NCBI RefSeq assembly: GCF_900109525.1
Contig: NZ_FOAN01000001.1
Span: forward strand, 558,001 to 622,000
From: Allobosea lupini
GTDB taxonomy: Bacteria > Pseudomonadota > Alphaproteobacteria > Rhizobiales > Beijerinckiaceae
Length of the DNA stretch: 64,000 nucleotides
Reading direction: 5' to 3'
The position numbers were made by a program, and so were the translations under genes. The notes below the pieces were generated by a model. It worked only from the letters and a program-made list of their open reading frames with translations. It was not told where the DNA came from and did no database searches. Shown piece by piece: positions 51,199-59,475 of this stretch; position 1 is the stretch's first letter; each line of letters opens with the position of its first letter.

Positions 51199-52758
51199 TC
51201 ACGCCTCAAAGGCGTGCTCCAGCGTCATGAGCGCACCTGCCAATGCCTCGCCCTGCTCGTCGGCCAATGCAGCGGTACGCAGGCGGCGCAGCCAGCCGGC
51301 GCTGTCGGGCTTGCCGACGAGGCCTGGCGCCGCAGCCAGAACACGGTCGAACTTCGACTCGCCGCGCGCATGGGTGTCGGAATAGCCCTTGACCAGCCGC
51401 CGGCAGCCCAGAACCTCAACGGCGAGCGGATAATCCTGCGCGACGATCCGCGTCGCCAGGGTCAGCCACCCCTCGATATGAGCCGTCTCGCGCGCGTGGC
51501 GCAGCAGCTTTCGGCGCGCGGGGCGCAGCGCCGCGACGAGATTGAGCGAGAGGAACCAGCCGACATGACCCGTCTTGACGCGGCGACCGCGATTGACCGC
51601 GCGGTCCAGCAGGCGGACCAGGCCGGGCCTGCCTTCGAGCCAAAGACCAAGCCCTTTCGGCATGGTGCCGATGACCTCCTCCATGCGCGGATGCATGAAC
51701 TCGGTCATGTAGAGCAATTGGTCGTCTCGCTTGCCGATCTCCTTGTCGATGCGCTCGAAACGTGACGCCCGCGTCTTCAGATCGGCGACGCGGATGACAT
51801 CGTCATAGGCCATTGCGACGGCAAGATATTTTGCGGCGGCGGCGGTGAAGGCATGGCCTGCCGCCTCCCCACCATGACGGTGGTCGAGCGCCAGCAGATC
51901 CCGCATCCGATCGAGATATTCGCCGGCATAGGCGACGTCCTGATAATCCGTCAGGCGCTTGACGCCGGCGAACAGCATCGGCCGCACGGTCTGCGGAAAC
52001 TCGCCGTGAATGCGCGCCAGCAATCCGTCGAGCTGCGGCACGCCGACACGCGTCGGGACAGGCGGCGGGACTTCCGCGTCGGGCACAGGAGCGGTCTCGG
52101 CCGGACGCGAGGCCCGCTCGAAGCCGGCTCCGAAGGCGCGCAGGCTTGGCTCGACACCCTTGCCGCCCTCGCGGATGGCGGCTTCGAAGGTCTCGCGCGG
52201 GAACGGCAGCACGCCGGACCCGGCCAATGCGCCGAACATCACGGCCGAGATTACGCTGCCGTTCCGCTCCGCCAGCGCCTGCATGTCGAACTGAATCGCG
52301 CGGCGCGCGGCGAAATCGGAGGCCTCGTAGACCGGCTCGGAGGATGCGATGCCGTCGCCAGGCTTTTCCTTCTCGCTCACGGCCAGGCTGCGATGAGTCG
52401 AGGCGATCAGCGTCGTCCGGTCAGGCGTGACGAGGCCCCGCAGCATGGCGCGGCCGGCTTCCATGAATTCGGCGGCAGCCACGACGTCGACATCGCCCGG
52501 CGTCGGCATCAGCGAGAGAACGGGATGACGCCCGTCGCGCGGCGGCAGCATTTCGACATAGTAGATCGTCGCACCGGTCCGCTGGGCCACGCCTGGCACG
52601 GACGTCGATTGCGCGATCCAGCCGGCGTGTTCGGCTGCGGCAACGATCCAGTCGGTCAGGACACCGCCGCCCTGGCCGCCCATGGCGAGCACGGCGATCG
52701 ACAGGGGGCGGTCGAAGGCTGGCAACCCGGCAGGGCCTACGGGCATCACGGCATTCAC
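51199..52758 (-). CDS. Indolepyruvate ferredoxin oxidoreductase beta-subunit family protein
   Basis: A 519-residue subunit of a 2-oxoacid:ferredoxin oxidoreductase that acts on aryl-pyruvates or aryl-glyoxylates. The N-terminal gamma-type domain begins AVLAMGGQGGGVLTDWI, with SVPGVAQRTGATIYYVEM. The long helical C-terminal part (about residues 230-519) is typical of the aerobic-type proteins. GTG 52758 overlaps the alpha-subunit stop (GTGA); the frame is open upstream but overlaps that gene. Partner of the alpha subunit, giving an aryl-CoA from the keto acid. Confidence 0.9.
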   Translation of the reverse strand: MNAVMPVGPAGLPAFDRPLSIAVLAMGGQGGGVLTDWIVAAAEHAGWIAQSTSVPGVAQRTGATIYYVEMLPPRDGRHPVLSLMPTPGDVDVVAAAEFMEAGRAMLRGLVTPDRTTLIASTHRSLAVSEKEKPGDGIASSEPVYEASDFAARRAIQFDMQALAERNGSVISAVMFGALAGSGVLPFPRETFEAAIREGGKGVEPSLRAFGAGFERASRPAETAPVPDAEVPPPVPTRVGVPQLDGLLARIHGEFPQTVRPMLFAGVKRLTDYQDVAYAGEYLDRMRDLLALDHRHGGEAAGHAFTAAAAKYLAVAMAYDDVIRVADLKTRASRFERIDKEIGKRDDQLLYMTEFMHPRMEEVIGTMPKGLGLWLEGRPGLVRLLDRAVNRGRRVKTGHVGWFLSLNLVAALRPARRKLLRHARETAHIEGWLTLATRIVAQDYPLAVEVLGCRRLVKGYSDTHARGESKFDRVLAAAPGLVGKPDSAGWLRRLRTAALADEQGEALAGALMTLEHAFEA

Positions 52759-54905
52759 GAGAACACCACGCGGCGCGCGTCGCGGCGGCGCTGGAGATAG
52801 CCGATCACGGCGCCGCGCAGCCGCGCCATCCAGCGATCGAGCCGCGTCGGGTTGTAGATGACGTCGGCGCGATAAAAGGACGGGCAGAGCACGGCGGCTT
52901 CCGCCACCTCGCCGCAATTGCCGCAGCCGACACAGTTGTTGTCGATCGCTGCGACGGGATCGTCGCGTAGCGGGTCGTCGAGATGCTTGACCGAGAGCGA
53001 GGGGCAGCCGGAGAGGCGGATGCAGGCATGGTCGCCAGTGCAGATATCCTCGTCCACGCCGAAGCGCTGCTTGACCGAGCGCTTGCCGTCCTTGACCGCC
53101 TTGTTGAACAGCGGCTTCACACGACGCTGCTTGTTCAACATGCATTCGGATGAGGCGATGATGATCTTCGGCCCCTCCTCCTTCGAGGTCAGCGCCGCCT
53201 TCAGCGTGTCGCGCATCTTGGCCACGTCGTAGGTGCGGTCGATCTCGCGCACCCATTTGGCGCCGATGCCGCGCACCGCCCTGGCGATCGGATTGTTGGT
53301 CGAGCGACGGTCGTTGTCGGCGCGCGAGGACATGATGTCCTGCCCGCCGGTCGCCGACGAATAGTAGTTGTCGACGACCATGATGACCTGGTTCTGCTTG
53401 TTGAAGACGGCGTTGCCGACGCCCGACGACAGGCCGTTATGCCAGAAGCCGCCATCGCCCATGATCGAGATCGGCTTCTTTCCAGCCTCGACATTGAAGG
53501 CCGAGGCAGAAGCGGGCCCCAGCCCATAGCCCATCGTCGTGCCCCCGAGATTGAAAGGCGGCAGGATCGAGAAGAGATGGCAGCCGATATCGGCCGAGAT
53601 CTGGTGCGGACCCAGTTCCTTCTCGACGAGCTTCATCGCCGCGAAGATAGGCCGCTCGGGACAGCCAATGCAGAAGCCGGCCGGGCGCGGCGGCACGATC
53701 TCGACCAGTTGCTTGACAGGCTCGGCCGAGACGATGTTGTCGGCACTCGGCAGCGGCGGGCGGTTGCCGAGCAGATGCGGGGCGTTCTGGTCGAGAAATG
53801 CGCCAATGCCCTTGCTCAGCACGGCTGCGGTATAGTCGCCTCCGAGCGGCAGCACATCCTTGCCTGCGAGCTTGGCCGCGATGCCGCGGCGGCGCAGGAC
53901 CGTGCCGATCGCCTGCTCGATATATTCCGGGTGCCCTTCCTCCACGGCCAGCACGGCGCGCTTGTCACGGCAGAAATCGGCGACCTCGTCATCCGCCAGC
54001 GGATAGGTGACGTTGAGGACGTAGAGCGGGATCTTGCTGTCGCCATAGGCGTCGGCCAGGCCGAGATATTGCAGCCCGCGCATCACGGAATTGTACATTC
54101 CGCCCTGCATGACGATGCCGATTTCGCCGGCATCGGGGCCGAAGAACTCATTGAGCCTGCGGCGCTTGATGAAATCGACCGCCGCCGGCCAACGCTGTTC
54201 CAGCTTCTGCCGATCCTGCAGCATCGAGGCCGGCGGCAGCACGATGCGGTTGAGATCGCGCTGCGGATTCTCCAGCGCTTCGCGGATGGTGAAGGCGGGC
54301 TTGCGGTTGTCCTTGGCGACGAACTGGCCGTGGACATGGCAGGCGCGGATGCGGACCTGCAGCATGACCGGCGTGTTGGTGGCTTCGGAGAGCTCGAAAC
54401 CATCCTCGACCGATTTGACGATCGATTCGAGATTAGGACGGGGGTCGAGCAGCCAGAGCTGCGACTTCATCGCGAAAGCGTGGCTGCGCTCCTGAGGGAT
54501 CGACGAGCCTTCGCCGTAATCCTCGCCGAGAATGATCAGCGCGCCGCCGGTCACGCCGCCCGAGGCCAGGTTGGTCAAGGCATCGCTGGCGACATTGGTG
54601 CCGGCCGTCGACTTCCAGGTCACGGCCCCGCGCAGCGGATACATCACCGAGGCCGAGAGCGAAGCGGCGGCGGCCGCTTCCGAGGCCGAGGATTCGAAAT
54701 GGACACCGAGCTCGTCGAGCACGTCCTTGGCGTCGGCCAGCACATCCATCAGATGGGAGATGGGCGAGCCCTGATAGCCGCCGACATAGGAAACGCCGGA
54801 TTGCAGCAGCGCCTTGGTAATGGCGAGGATGCCCTCGCCACGAAAGATCTCGCCCTCGCCGAGGCGCAGATCCTCGACCTCGCGCGCAAATGAGCGTTCC
54901 GCCAT
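52755..54905 (-). CDS. Indolepyruvate ferredoxin oxidoreductase alpha-subunit family protein
   Basis: A 716-residue subunit that decarboxylates an aryl 2-oxoacid with thiamine diphosphate and passes electrons to ferredoxin. The N-terminal part is the pyrimidine-binding domain (SYVGGYQGSPISHLMD); the later TPP domain has CIGCPERP, GDGGFWHNGLSSG and VVDNYYSSATGG. The C-terminus carries ferredoxin-type cysteines in CTGDHACIRLSGCP and CVGCGNCGEVAE. ATG 54905 follows GGAGGG, preferred to 54917. Transcribed towards the beta subunit. With isatinate as substrate it would give 2-aminobenzoyl-CoA; arylpyruvates are the alternative. Confidence 0.92.
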   Translation of the reverse strand: MAERSFAREVEDLRLGEGEIFRGEGILAITKALLQSGVSYVGGYQGSPISHLMDVLADAKDVLDELGVHFESSASEAAAAASLSASVMYPLRGAVTWKSTAGTNVASDALTNLASGGVTGGALIILGEDYGEGSSIPQERSHAFAMKSQLWLLDPRPNLESIVKSVEDGFELSEATNTPVMLQVRIRACHVHGQFVAKDNRKPAFTIREALENPQRDLNRIVLPPASMLQDRQKLEQRWPAAVDFIKRRRLNEFFGPDAGEIGIVMQGGMYNSVMRGLQYLGLADAYGDSKIPLYVLNVTYPLADDEVADFCRDKRAVLAVEEGHPEYIEQAIGTVLRRRGIAAKLAGKDVLPLGGDYTAAVLSKGIGAFLDQNAPHLLGNRPPLPSADNIVSAEPVKQLVEIVPPRPAGFCIGCPERPIFAAMKLVEKELGPHQISADIGCHLFSILPPFNLGGTTMGYGLGPASASAFNVEAGKKPISIMGDGGFWHNGLSSGVGNAVFNKQNQVIMVVDNYYSSATGGQDIMSSRADNDRRSTNNPIARAVRGIGAKWVREIDRTYDVAKMRDTLKAALTSKEEGPKIIIASSECMLNKQRRVKPLFNKAVKDGKRSVKQRFGVDEDICTGDHACIRLSGCPSLSVKHLDDPLRDDPVAAIDNNCVGCGNCGEVAEAAVLCPSFYRADVIYNPTRLDRWMARLRGAVIGYLQRRRDARRVVFS

Positions 54906-55325
54906 CGATCCCTCCACGCCGAGCCGACGGCGGAACCGCTCGATGCACGCCCCTTCCCCTCGGGGCGCTCGAGCCGAACCGCGCGGTCTTCAGGCTCTTC
55001 CGTCAATTACTTTATGCCTTAACTAATTCACGTCAAGCCTGCCGCAGGGCGAGACCCCCGCTCCGGCCATGCTCGCCTCCAAGGCAAAATATTGATATTC
55101 CTCACGATATCCGTTTTGCGCATATTTTCGCAAGAATTACATTTCATCGAAAAACTTGACAGTGATTGTTCAGGCACGGATTGTCCCATCGCGCACGGCC
55201 ACGTCACGCAAACCGCAGGGTCGCAAGTATCCTGCGATCGGACGAGGCCATGCCGCGCAGATGCAGATGGCGTGCCGCGAATGGCGACGCTCCAAACGAT
55301 CACCATCAGCAACAGGGGAATCACG
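54906..55325. promoter_or_regulatory. Divergent promoter region with MarR-type palindrome and other sites
   Basis: About 420 bases between the divergent oxidoreductase and binding-protein genes, without a gene. TTACTT-N8-AACTAA at 55007-55026 repeats the operator seen at 48254. TTGCG-N8-CGCAA at 55116-55133 is an unrelated inverted repeat. TTGACA at 55156-55161 is a good -35 box on the plus strand, but no clear -10 follows at 17 bases. Confidence 0.6.
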
Positions 55326-56483
55326 ATGCGTTACCGGATCTGCGCCGCCGCGACGGCCATCTCGCTCGTACTCGCTGCAACGTCCGCACGGGCGGAGATC
55401 GTGGTCGGCTTCGTCACCGGCCTGAGCGGGCCGATCTCGTCGATCGGCATCCCCAACGCCAAGGGCATCGCTGCGGGCGCAGCCCATAAGAGCGAGGTCG
55501 GCGGCGAAACGATCCGCATCATCCAGCTCGACGACGCCTCCGACCCGACGGCCGCGGTGCGCAATACCCGCAAGCTCGTCGAGCAAGAGAAGGTCGATTT
55601 CCTGATCGGCACCTCGGGCGCCCCCCAGACTGTGGCGATGGCGACCGTCGCCACCGAGCTCAACGTGCCGATGATCGCGATCTCGCCGATCGCGGAGCCG
55701 GCGAAGGGCGATGGCGGCCCCTGGGTCGTGCAGATCCCGCACCCACAGCTGCTGCTGGCGCAAGGCGTCGTCGCGGACATGAAGAAGCGCAACGTCAAGA
55801 CGATCGGCTTCATCGGCTTCAGCGACGCGCTTGGCGACCTGATGTACAATTCGCTGACCGCGGCAGCGCAGGAAGCCGGCATCAAGGTCGTCAACAACGA
55901 GCGCTATGCCCGCACCGACACCTCGGTGATGCCGCAGGTGCTGAAGACGATCGCAGCCCGCCCCGACGCGATCATGGTCGGCGGCACCGCCACGCCGGGC
56001 GCCCTCCCCGTGCTGGCGCTGAGCGAGCGCGGCTACAAGGGTCCGATCTACGGCAATAACGGCATGATCAGCACGGATTTCCTGCGCGTTGCCGGCAAGG
56101 CGGCGGATGGCCTGATCTGCCCGACCGGGCCGGTCGCCGTCGCCGAGCAGCTGCCGGACGACAATCCGATCAAGGCCGTCGCGCTGGCCTATCGAGACGC
56201 TTACGAGAAGGCGAACGGCAGCAAGCCGACGGACGGTTTCTCGGCTTATGCTTTCGACGGCTGGGTCGTGTTCACCGATGCCGCCAGGCGGGCATTGGAG
56301 AGTGGCGCCAAGCCCGGCACGCCCGCCTTCAAGGAGGCGCTGCGCCAGGCGCTGATGTCGAGCAAGGAGGTCGTCGGGACCCACGCCGTCTATAACTTCA
56401 CGCCGCAGAGCAGCTTCGGCGTCGACGACCGCTCGCGCGTTCTGGTGAAGATCGAGCAGGGCGGCTGGAAGCTCCTGCCCTGA
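55326..56483 (+). CDS. Orphan LIV-type substrate-binding protein
   Basis: A 385-residue Peripla_BP_6 protein. ATG 55326 follows AGGGGA and opens a signal peptide ending ATSARA; the mature part begins EIVVGFVTGLSGPI. ASDPTAAVRNTRKLVEQEKVD, NERYARTDTSV and GVDDRSRVLVK align throughout with the binding protein at 39627. No permease or ATPase gene adjoins it, so it probably feeds the transporter at 36-40 kb, widening its cargo range. Cargo, by context, an aromatic acid. Confidence 0.92.
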   Translation: MRYRICAAATAISLVLAATSARAEIVVGFVTGLSGPISSIGIPNAKGIAAGAAHKSEVGGETIRIIQLDDASDPTAAVRNTRKLVEQEKVDFLIGTSGAPQTVAMATVATELNVPMIAISPIAEPAKGDGGPWVVQIPHPQLLLAQGVVADMKKRNVKTIGFIGFSDALGDLMYNSLTAAAQEAGIKVVNNERYARTDTSVMPQVLKTIAARPDAIMVGGTATPGALPVLALSERGYKGPIYGNNGMISTDFLRVAGKAADGLICPTGPVAVAEQLPDDNPIKAVALAYRDAYEKANGSKPTDGFSAYAFDGWVVFTDAARRALESGAKPGTPAFKEALRQALMSSKEVVGTHAVYNFTPQSSFGVDDRSRVLVKIEQGGWKLLP

Positions 56484-56497
56484 CATCCTAGACAGCC

Positions 56498-56520
56498 GCG
56501 CCGGCCTATTTGGCCGGCGC
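56498..56520. terminator. Strong hairpin between convergent genes
   Basis: GCGCCGGCC (56498-56506), loop TATTT and GGCCGGCGC (56512-56520) make a perfect 9-bp stem between the convergent binding-protein and GntR genes, overlapping the GntR stop. It likely works in both directions. The T-run is weak. Confidence 0.7.
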
Positions 56521-57264
56521 GTTCTGCATGTAGGCCTCGACCAAGGTCGACGTCCTGCGGTAATGCGCGGCCAGCAACGCGACCGCTTCATCGCTGCGGC
56601 GCGCCAGTGTCGCCTCCATGATCTCTCGGTGCTCCAGCGCCACGTCGCGGCTGGCGGCGGGATTCTGGCCTGCCAGCGTCGGCAGGCGGTAGCGTTGCGT
56701 TTCGACATAGAGCTGGTCGGCAATGTCGATCAGGCGGCGCGACCGACAGCGGACAATCAGGGCGCGGTGGAAATCCTGGTGCCGCGTCTCGAGCGCGATC
56801 AGCTCGTCATCGCCAATTCCGCCTGCGGCCGCCTTGCGGCGAACCTGCAGATCGAGCGCATGGAAGGCGGCGACGATGCCGGCCTCCCAATCGTCATCGC
56901 CATGGGCGATCGAACGACGCAGCGCCTCGCACTCGATCAGGATGCGCGTCTCGGTCGCGTCCCACATCTCCTCGATCGAAACCGGCGCGACCGAAAAGCC
57001 GCGCAGCGGTGCCGTCGCGACCAGACGCTCCGTCTGGAGCCGGTTCAGCGCCTCGCGCAGCGGTGAGAAACTCAGGCCGTAGCGCTGCTTGAGCAGCTCC
57101 AGCCGCAAGGGCTGGCTCGGCGCGAAGACGCCGGCGACGATATCCTGGCGCAGGCGCCGATAGGCAGCCTCTGCCAAGGTCGCGGCCCCGCCCTGGGAAT
57201 CCAGGATCTCGTCATTCGCCGGCTGTGCCCCGCTTCGCCCCACACGCACCCGGTATCTCCTCAT
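56506..57264 (-). CDS. GntR-family (FadR/FCD-type) transcriptional regulator
   Basis: A 252-residue regulator. N-terminal winged helix: LAEAAYRRLRQDIVAGVFAP, then RYGLSFSPLREALNRLQTERLV. The C-terminal helical FCD domain (residues about 100-240) has HQDFHRALI and the metal or acid-binding His residues in LEHREIMEAT. It is divergent from the gentisate dioxygenase-like gene; a 16-bp palindrome lies between them. Likely repressor of the ring-cleavage and transport genes, relieved by the aromatic substrate. Confidence 0.92.
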   Translation of the reverse strand: MRRYRVRVGRSGAQPANDEILDSQGGAATLAEAAYRRLRQDIVAGVFAPSQPLRLELLKQRYGLSFSPLREALNRLQTERLVATAPLRGFSVAPVSIEEMWDATETRILIECEALRRSIAHGDDDWEAGIVAAFHALDLQVRRKAAAGGIGDDELIALETRHQDFHRALIVRCRSRRLIDIADQLYVETQRYRLPTLAGQNPAASRDVALEHREIMEATLARRSDEAVALLAAHYRRTSTLVEAYMQNAPAK

Positions 57265-57328
57265 TCGTCTAGTCCCTCAGGCTCTACACCAGCAGAGGAT
57301 CTAACGCAAAAATATCTTTCTTTCGAAA

Positions 57329-57344
57329 ATATGACATGCCATAT
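57329..57344. promoter_or_regulatory. GntR-type operator candidate
   Basis: ATATGACA followed by TGCCATAT, a 16-bp palindrome with one mismatched pair, in the 111-base gap between the divergent regulator and dioxygenase genes. AT-rich with a GC centre, as in many FadR-subgroup operators. Confidence 0.55.
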
Positions 57345-57375
57345 AAACCCCATCGTGACCTGAACGGAGGCTCGC

Positions 57376-58500
57376 ATGTCCATTTCCCGAGAGAACCACC
57401 GCGAGGACGTCGCTGGTCGTGCGAACGTCGAAGACACACCTGAGCTGCTGGCCTATTACGATCAGCTCGAACGTCTCGAAGCCGGCGCGCTCTGGACCGT
57501 CGCCAACAAGATCGAGCCCTGGCAGCCGAAATCGAAATCCGAGCCGGTGCTGTGGCGCTATCGCGATCTGCGCGAGCACGTGCTGCGCTCGATCGAGCTG
57601 GTCACGCCGGAAAAGGCCGGGCGGCGGGTGATCTATCTCAACAATCCGGGCCGTCGCGACGTCTCGGCGGCCGTGGGCTGGCTCTATTCCGGCCTTCAGG
57701 TGATGAATCCGGGCGAAGTCGCCTCGGCTCACGCGCATTCAGCCTCGGCGTTGCGCTTCATCATGGAAGGCTCCGGCGCCTACACGATCGTCGACGGCCA
57801 CAAGATGACCCTGGGCGCCAACGACTTCGTGCTGACGCCGAACGGCACGTGGCACGAGCACGGCGTCGCCGCGGACGGCTCGCCTTGCCTTTGGCAGGAC
57901 GGGCTGGACATCCCGCTCGTGAACACCCTCGAGGCCAATTTCTACGCTGTCCATGAGGATCTTCAGCAGGCCGTCGGCTACCCCGTCGACGACGCCACGG
58001 GGACCTGGGGCAATCCGGGCCTGCGCCCCTACGGCACGCAATGGGACAAGCCCTATTCGCCGTTGCTCAAATACGAATGGGCGCCGACCTACGAGGCGCT
58101 GCAGCGCTACGCCAAGGTCACGGACGGCTCCGCCTTCGACGGCATCCTGATGAACTACGTCAATCCGGTGACCGGCGGGCCGGTGATGCAGACGATCGGC
58201 GCATCGATGCAGCTGTTGCGCCCCGGCGAGCGTACGAAGGCCCATCGCCACACCGGCAGCTTCATCTACCAGGCGGCCAAGGGCAAAGGCTACTCGATCA
58301 TCAACGGCAAGCGCTTCGATTGGCAGGAGCGCGACATCTTCTGCGTACCCTCCTGGGCCTGGCACGAGCACGCCAACGCCTCCGACCGGGATGACGCCGT
58401 CCTGTTCTGCTTCAACGACATGCCGGTGATGAACGCGCTTGGCCTCTATCGCGAGGAGGCCTTCGGCGAAAACGGCGGACAACAGCCCCTGGCGGCCTGA
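57376..58500 (+). CDS. Gentisate 1,2-dioxygenase-like cupin enzyme
   Basis: A 374-residue two-cupin Fe(II) dioxygenase. The first cupin has the metal ligands in HAHSASALRFIMEG with a later TWHEHG; the second cupin has KAHRHTGSFIYQAAKGKG and WAWHEHAN. The length is right for gentisate or salicylate 1,2-dioxygenases, which open the ring between the carboxyl and the neighbouring hydroxyl. ATG 57376 has GGAGG at five bases. The next gene encodes a fumarylacetoacetate-hydrolase-type enzyme, as in gentisate operons. Related substrates such as 5-substituted salicylates cannot be excluded. Confidence 0.88.
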   Translation: MSISRENHREDVAGRANVEDTPELLAYYDQLERLEAGALWTVANKIEPWQPKSKSEPVLWRYRDLREHVLRSIELVTPEKAGRRVIYLNNPGRRDVSAAVGWLYSGLQVMNPGEVASAHAHSASALRFIMEGSGAYTIVDGHKMTLGANDFVLTPNGTWHEHGVAADGSPCLWQDGLDIPLVNTLEANFYAVHEDLQQAVGYPVDDATGTWGNPGLRPYGTQWDKPYSPLLKYEWAPTYEALQRYAKVTDGSAFDGILMNYVNPVTGGPVMQTIGASMQLLRPGERTKAHRHTGSFIYQAAKGKGYSIINGKRFDWQERDIFCVPSWAWHEHANASDRDDAVLFCFNDMPVMNALGLYREEAFGENGGQQPLAA

Positions 58501-58512
58501 GGACCTTCAACC

Positions 58513-59424
58513 ATGCGTTTCGTGACCTATCGCAGCGTCGTCGACGCTGCGGCCCGCCTCGGCGTGATCGAGGGTGATCTCGTCGTCGATGTCGAGCAGC
58601 TCGGTGCCAAGGCCGGACTGGGCTTCCCTTCCACCATGCTCGCATTCATCGAGCTCGGGCCGGCCGCCCTGGCCGCCCTGCGCCAGGCGCTCGACGATCA
58701 ACGCGGGCGCTGGCCGGTGGGTGCGGCGTTGCCGCTCGGCAATGTCAAGCTGCTGGCGCCGATCCCGCGCCCGCGCAAGAACATCTTCGGCATCGGCCTG
58801 AACTATGTCGAGCATGTTGCGGAATCGGCCCGCACACTCGACACCTCCAAGGACCTGCCCAAGCAGCCGGTGATCTTCTCGAAGCCGCCGACCTCCGTCA
58901 TCGGGCCGGGCGACGCGATCGAGCACAACCGGGCGATCACCCAGCAGCTCGACTGGGAGGTCGAGCTCGCAGTCGTCATGGGCCGGACCGCCCGGCGCGT
59001 CTCCGAGGCCGACGCCCTCGCCCATGTCTTCGGCTACAGCGTGCTGATCGACGTCAGCGCGCGCGACAACCGCCGCGCCGGACAGTGGATCTATTCGAAG
59101 GGACAGGACACCTACGCGCCCTTCGGGCCCTGCATCGTCACCGCCGACGAGATCGGCGATCCGCATGCCCTCGACCTGTGGCTGACCGTGAACGGGCAGA
59201 TCAAGCAGAAGTCGAACACGCGGCACATGCTCTTCAAGATCCCGACGCTGATCGCCGACATCAGCGCCGCGATGACGCTGGAAGCCGGCGACATCATCGC
59301 CTCGGGCACACCGGACGGCGTCGGGGCCGGCAGGACACCGCAGGAATGGCTCTGGCCGGGCGACATCGTGGAAGCCGGCGTCGACGGCATCGGCACGATC
59401 CGCCACCCAGTCGTCGCGGTCTGA
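58513..59424 (+). CDS. Fumarylacetoacetate hydrolase-family enzyme (fumarylpyruvate/maleylpyruvate hydrolase type)
   Basis: A 303-residue FAH-family hydrolase that cleaves a C-C bond in the ring-opened acid. Motifs: IFGIGLNYVEHVAES, the metal site in WEVELAVVMGR, YSVLIDVSARDN, GQDTYAPFGPCIV and IIASGTPDGVGAGR. It starts 13 bases after the dioxygenase. With that enzyme it forms the gentisate-type route to pyruvate and fumarate or maleate. No maleylpyruvate isomerase was seen, so direct cleavage is possible. Confidence 0.9.
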   Translation: MRFVTYRSVVDAAARLGVIEGDLVVDVEQLGAKAGLGFPSTMLAFIELGPAALAALRQALDDQRGRWPVGAALPLGNVKLLAPIPRPRKNIFGIGLNYVEHVAESARTLDTSKDLPKQPVIFSKPPTSVIGPGDAIEHNRAITQQLDWEVELAVVMGRTARRVSEADALAHVFGYSVLIDVSARDNRRAGQWIYSKGQDTYAPFGPCIVTADEIGDPHALDLWLTVNGQIKQKSNTRHMLFKIPTLIADISAAMTLEAGDIIASGTPDGVGAGRTPQEWLWPGDIVEAGVDGIGTIRHPVVAV

Positions 59425-59475
59425 CGGGTCGAGACGGTTGATCCTATTCCAACAAAACAACAGGGGACGGACTAG

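Noticed and set aside
53439-54893. 484-codon plus-strand frame
   Set aside because: Shadow of the oxidoreductase alpha-subunit gene.
42050-54905. A complete indole-3-acetate degradation pathway
   Set aside because: No Rieske or flavin oxygenase for the first oxidation is present in the window; only the lower steps can be argued.
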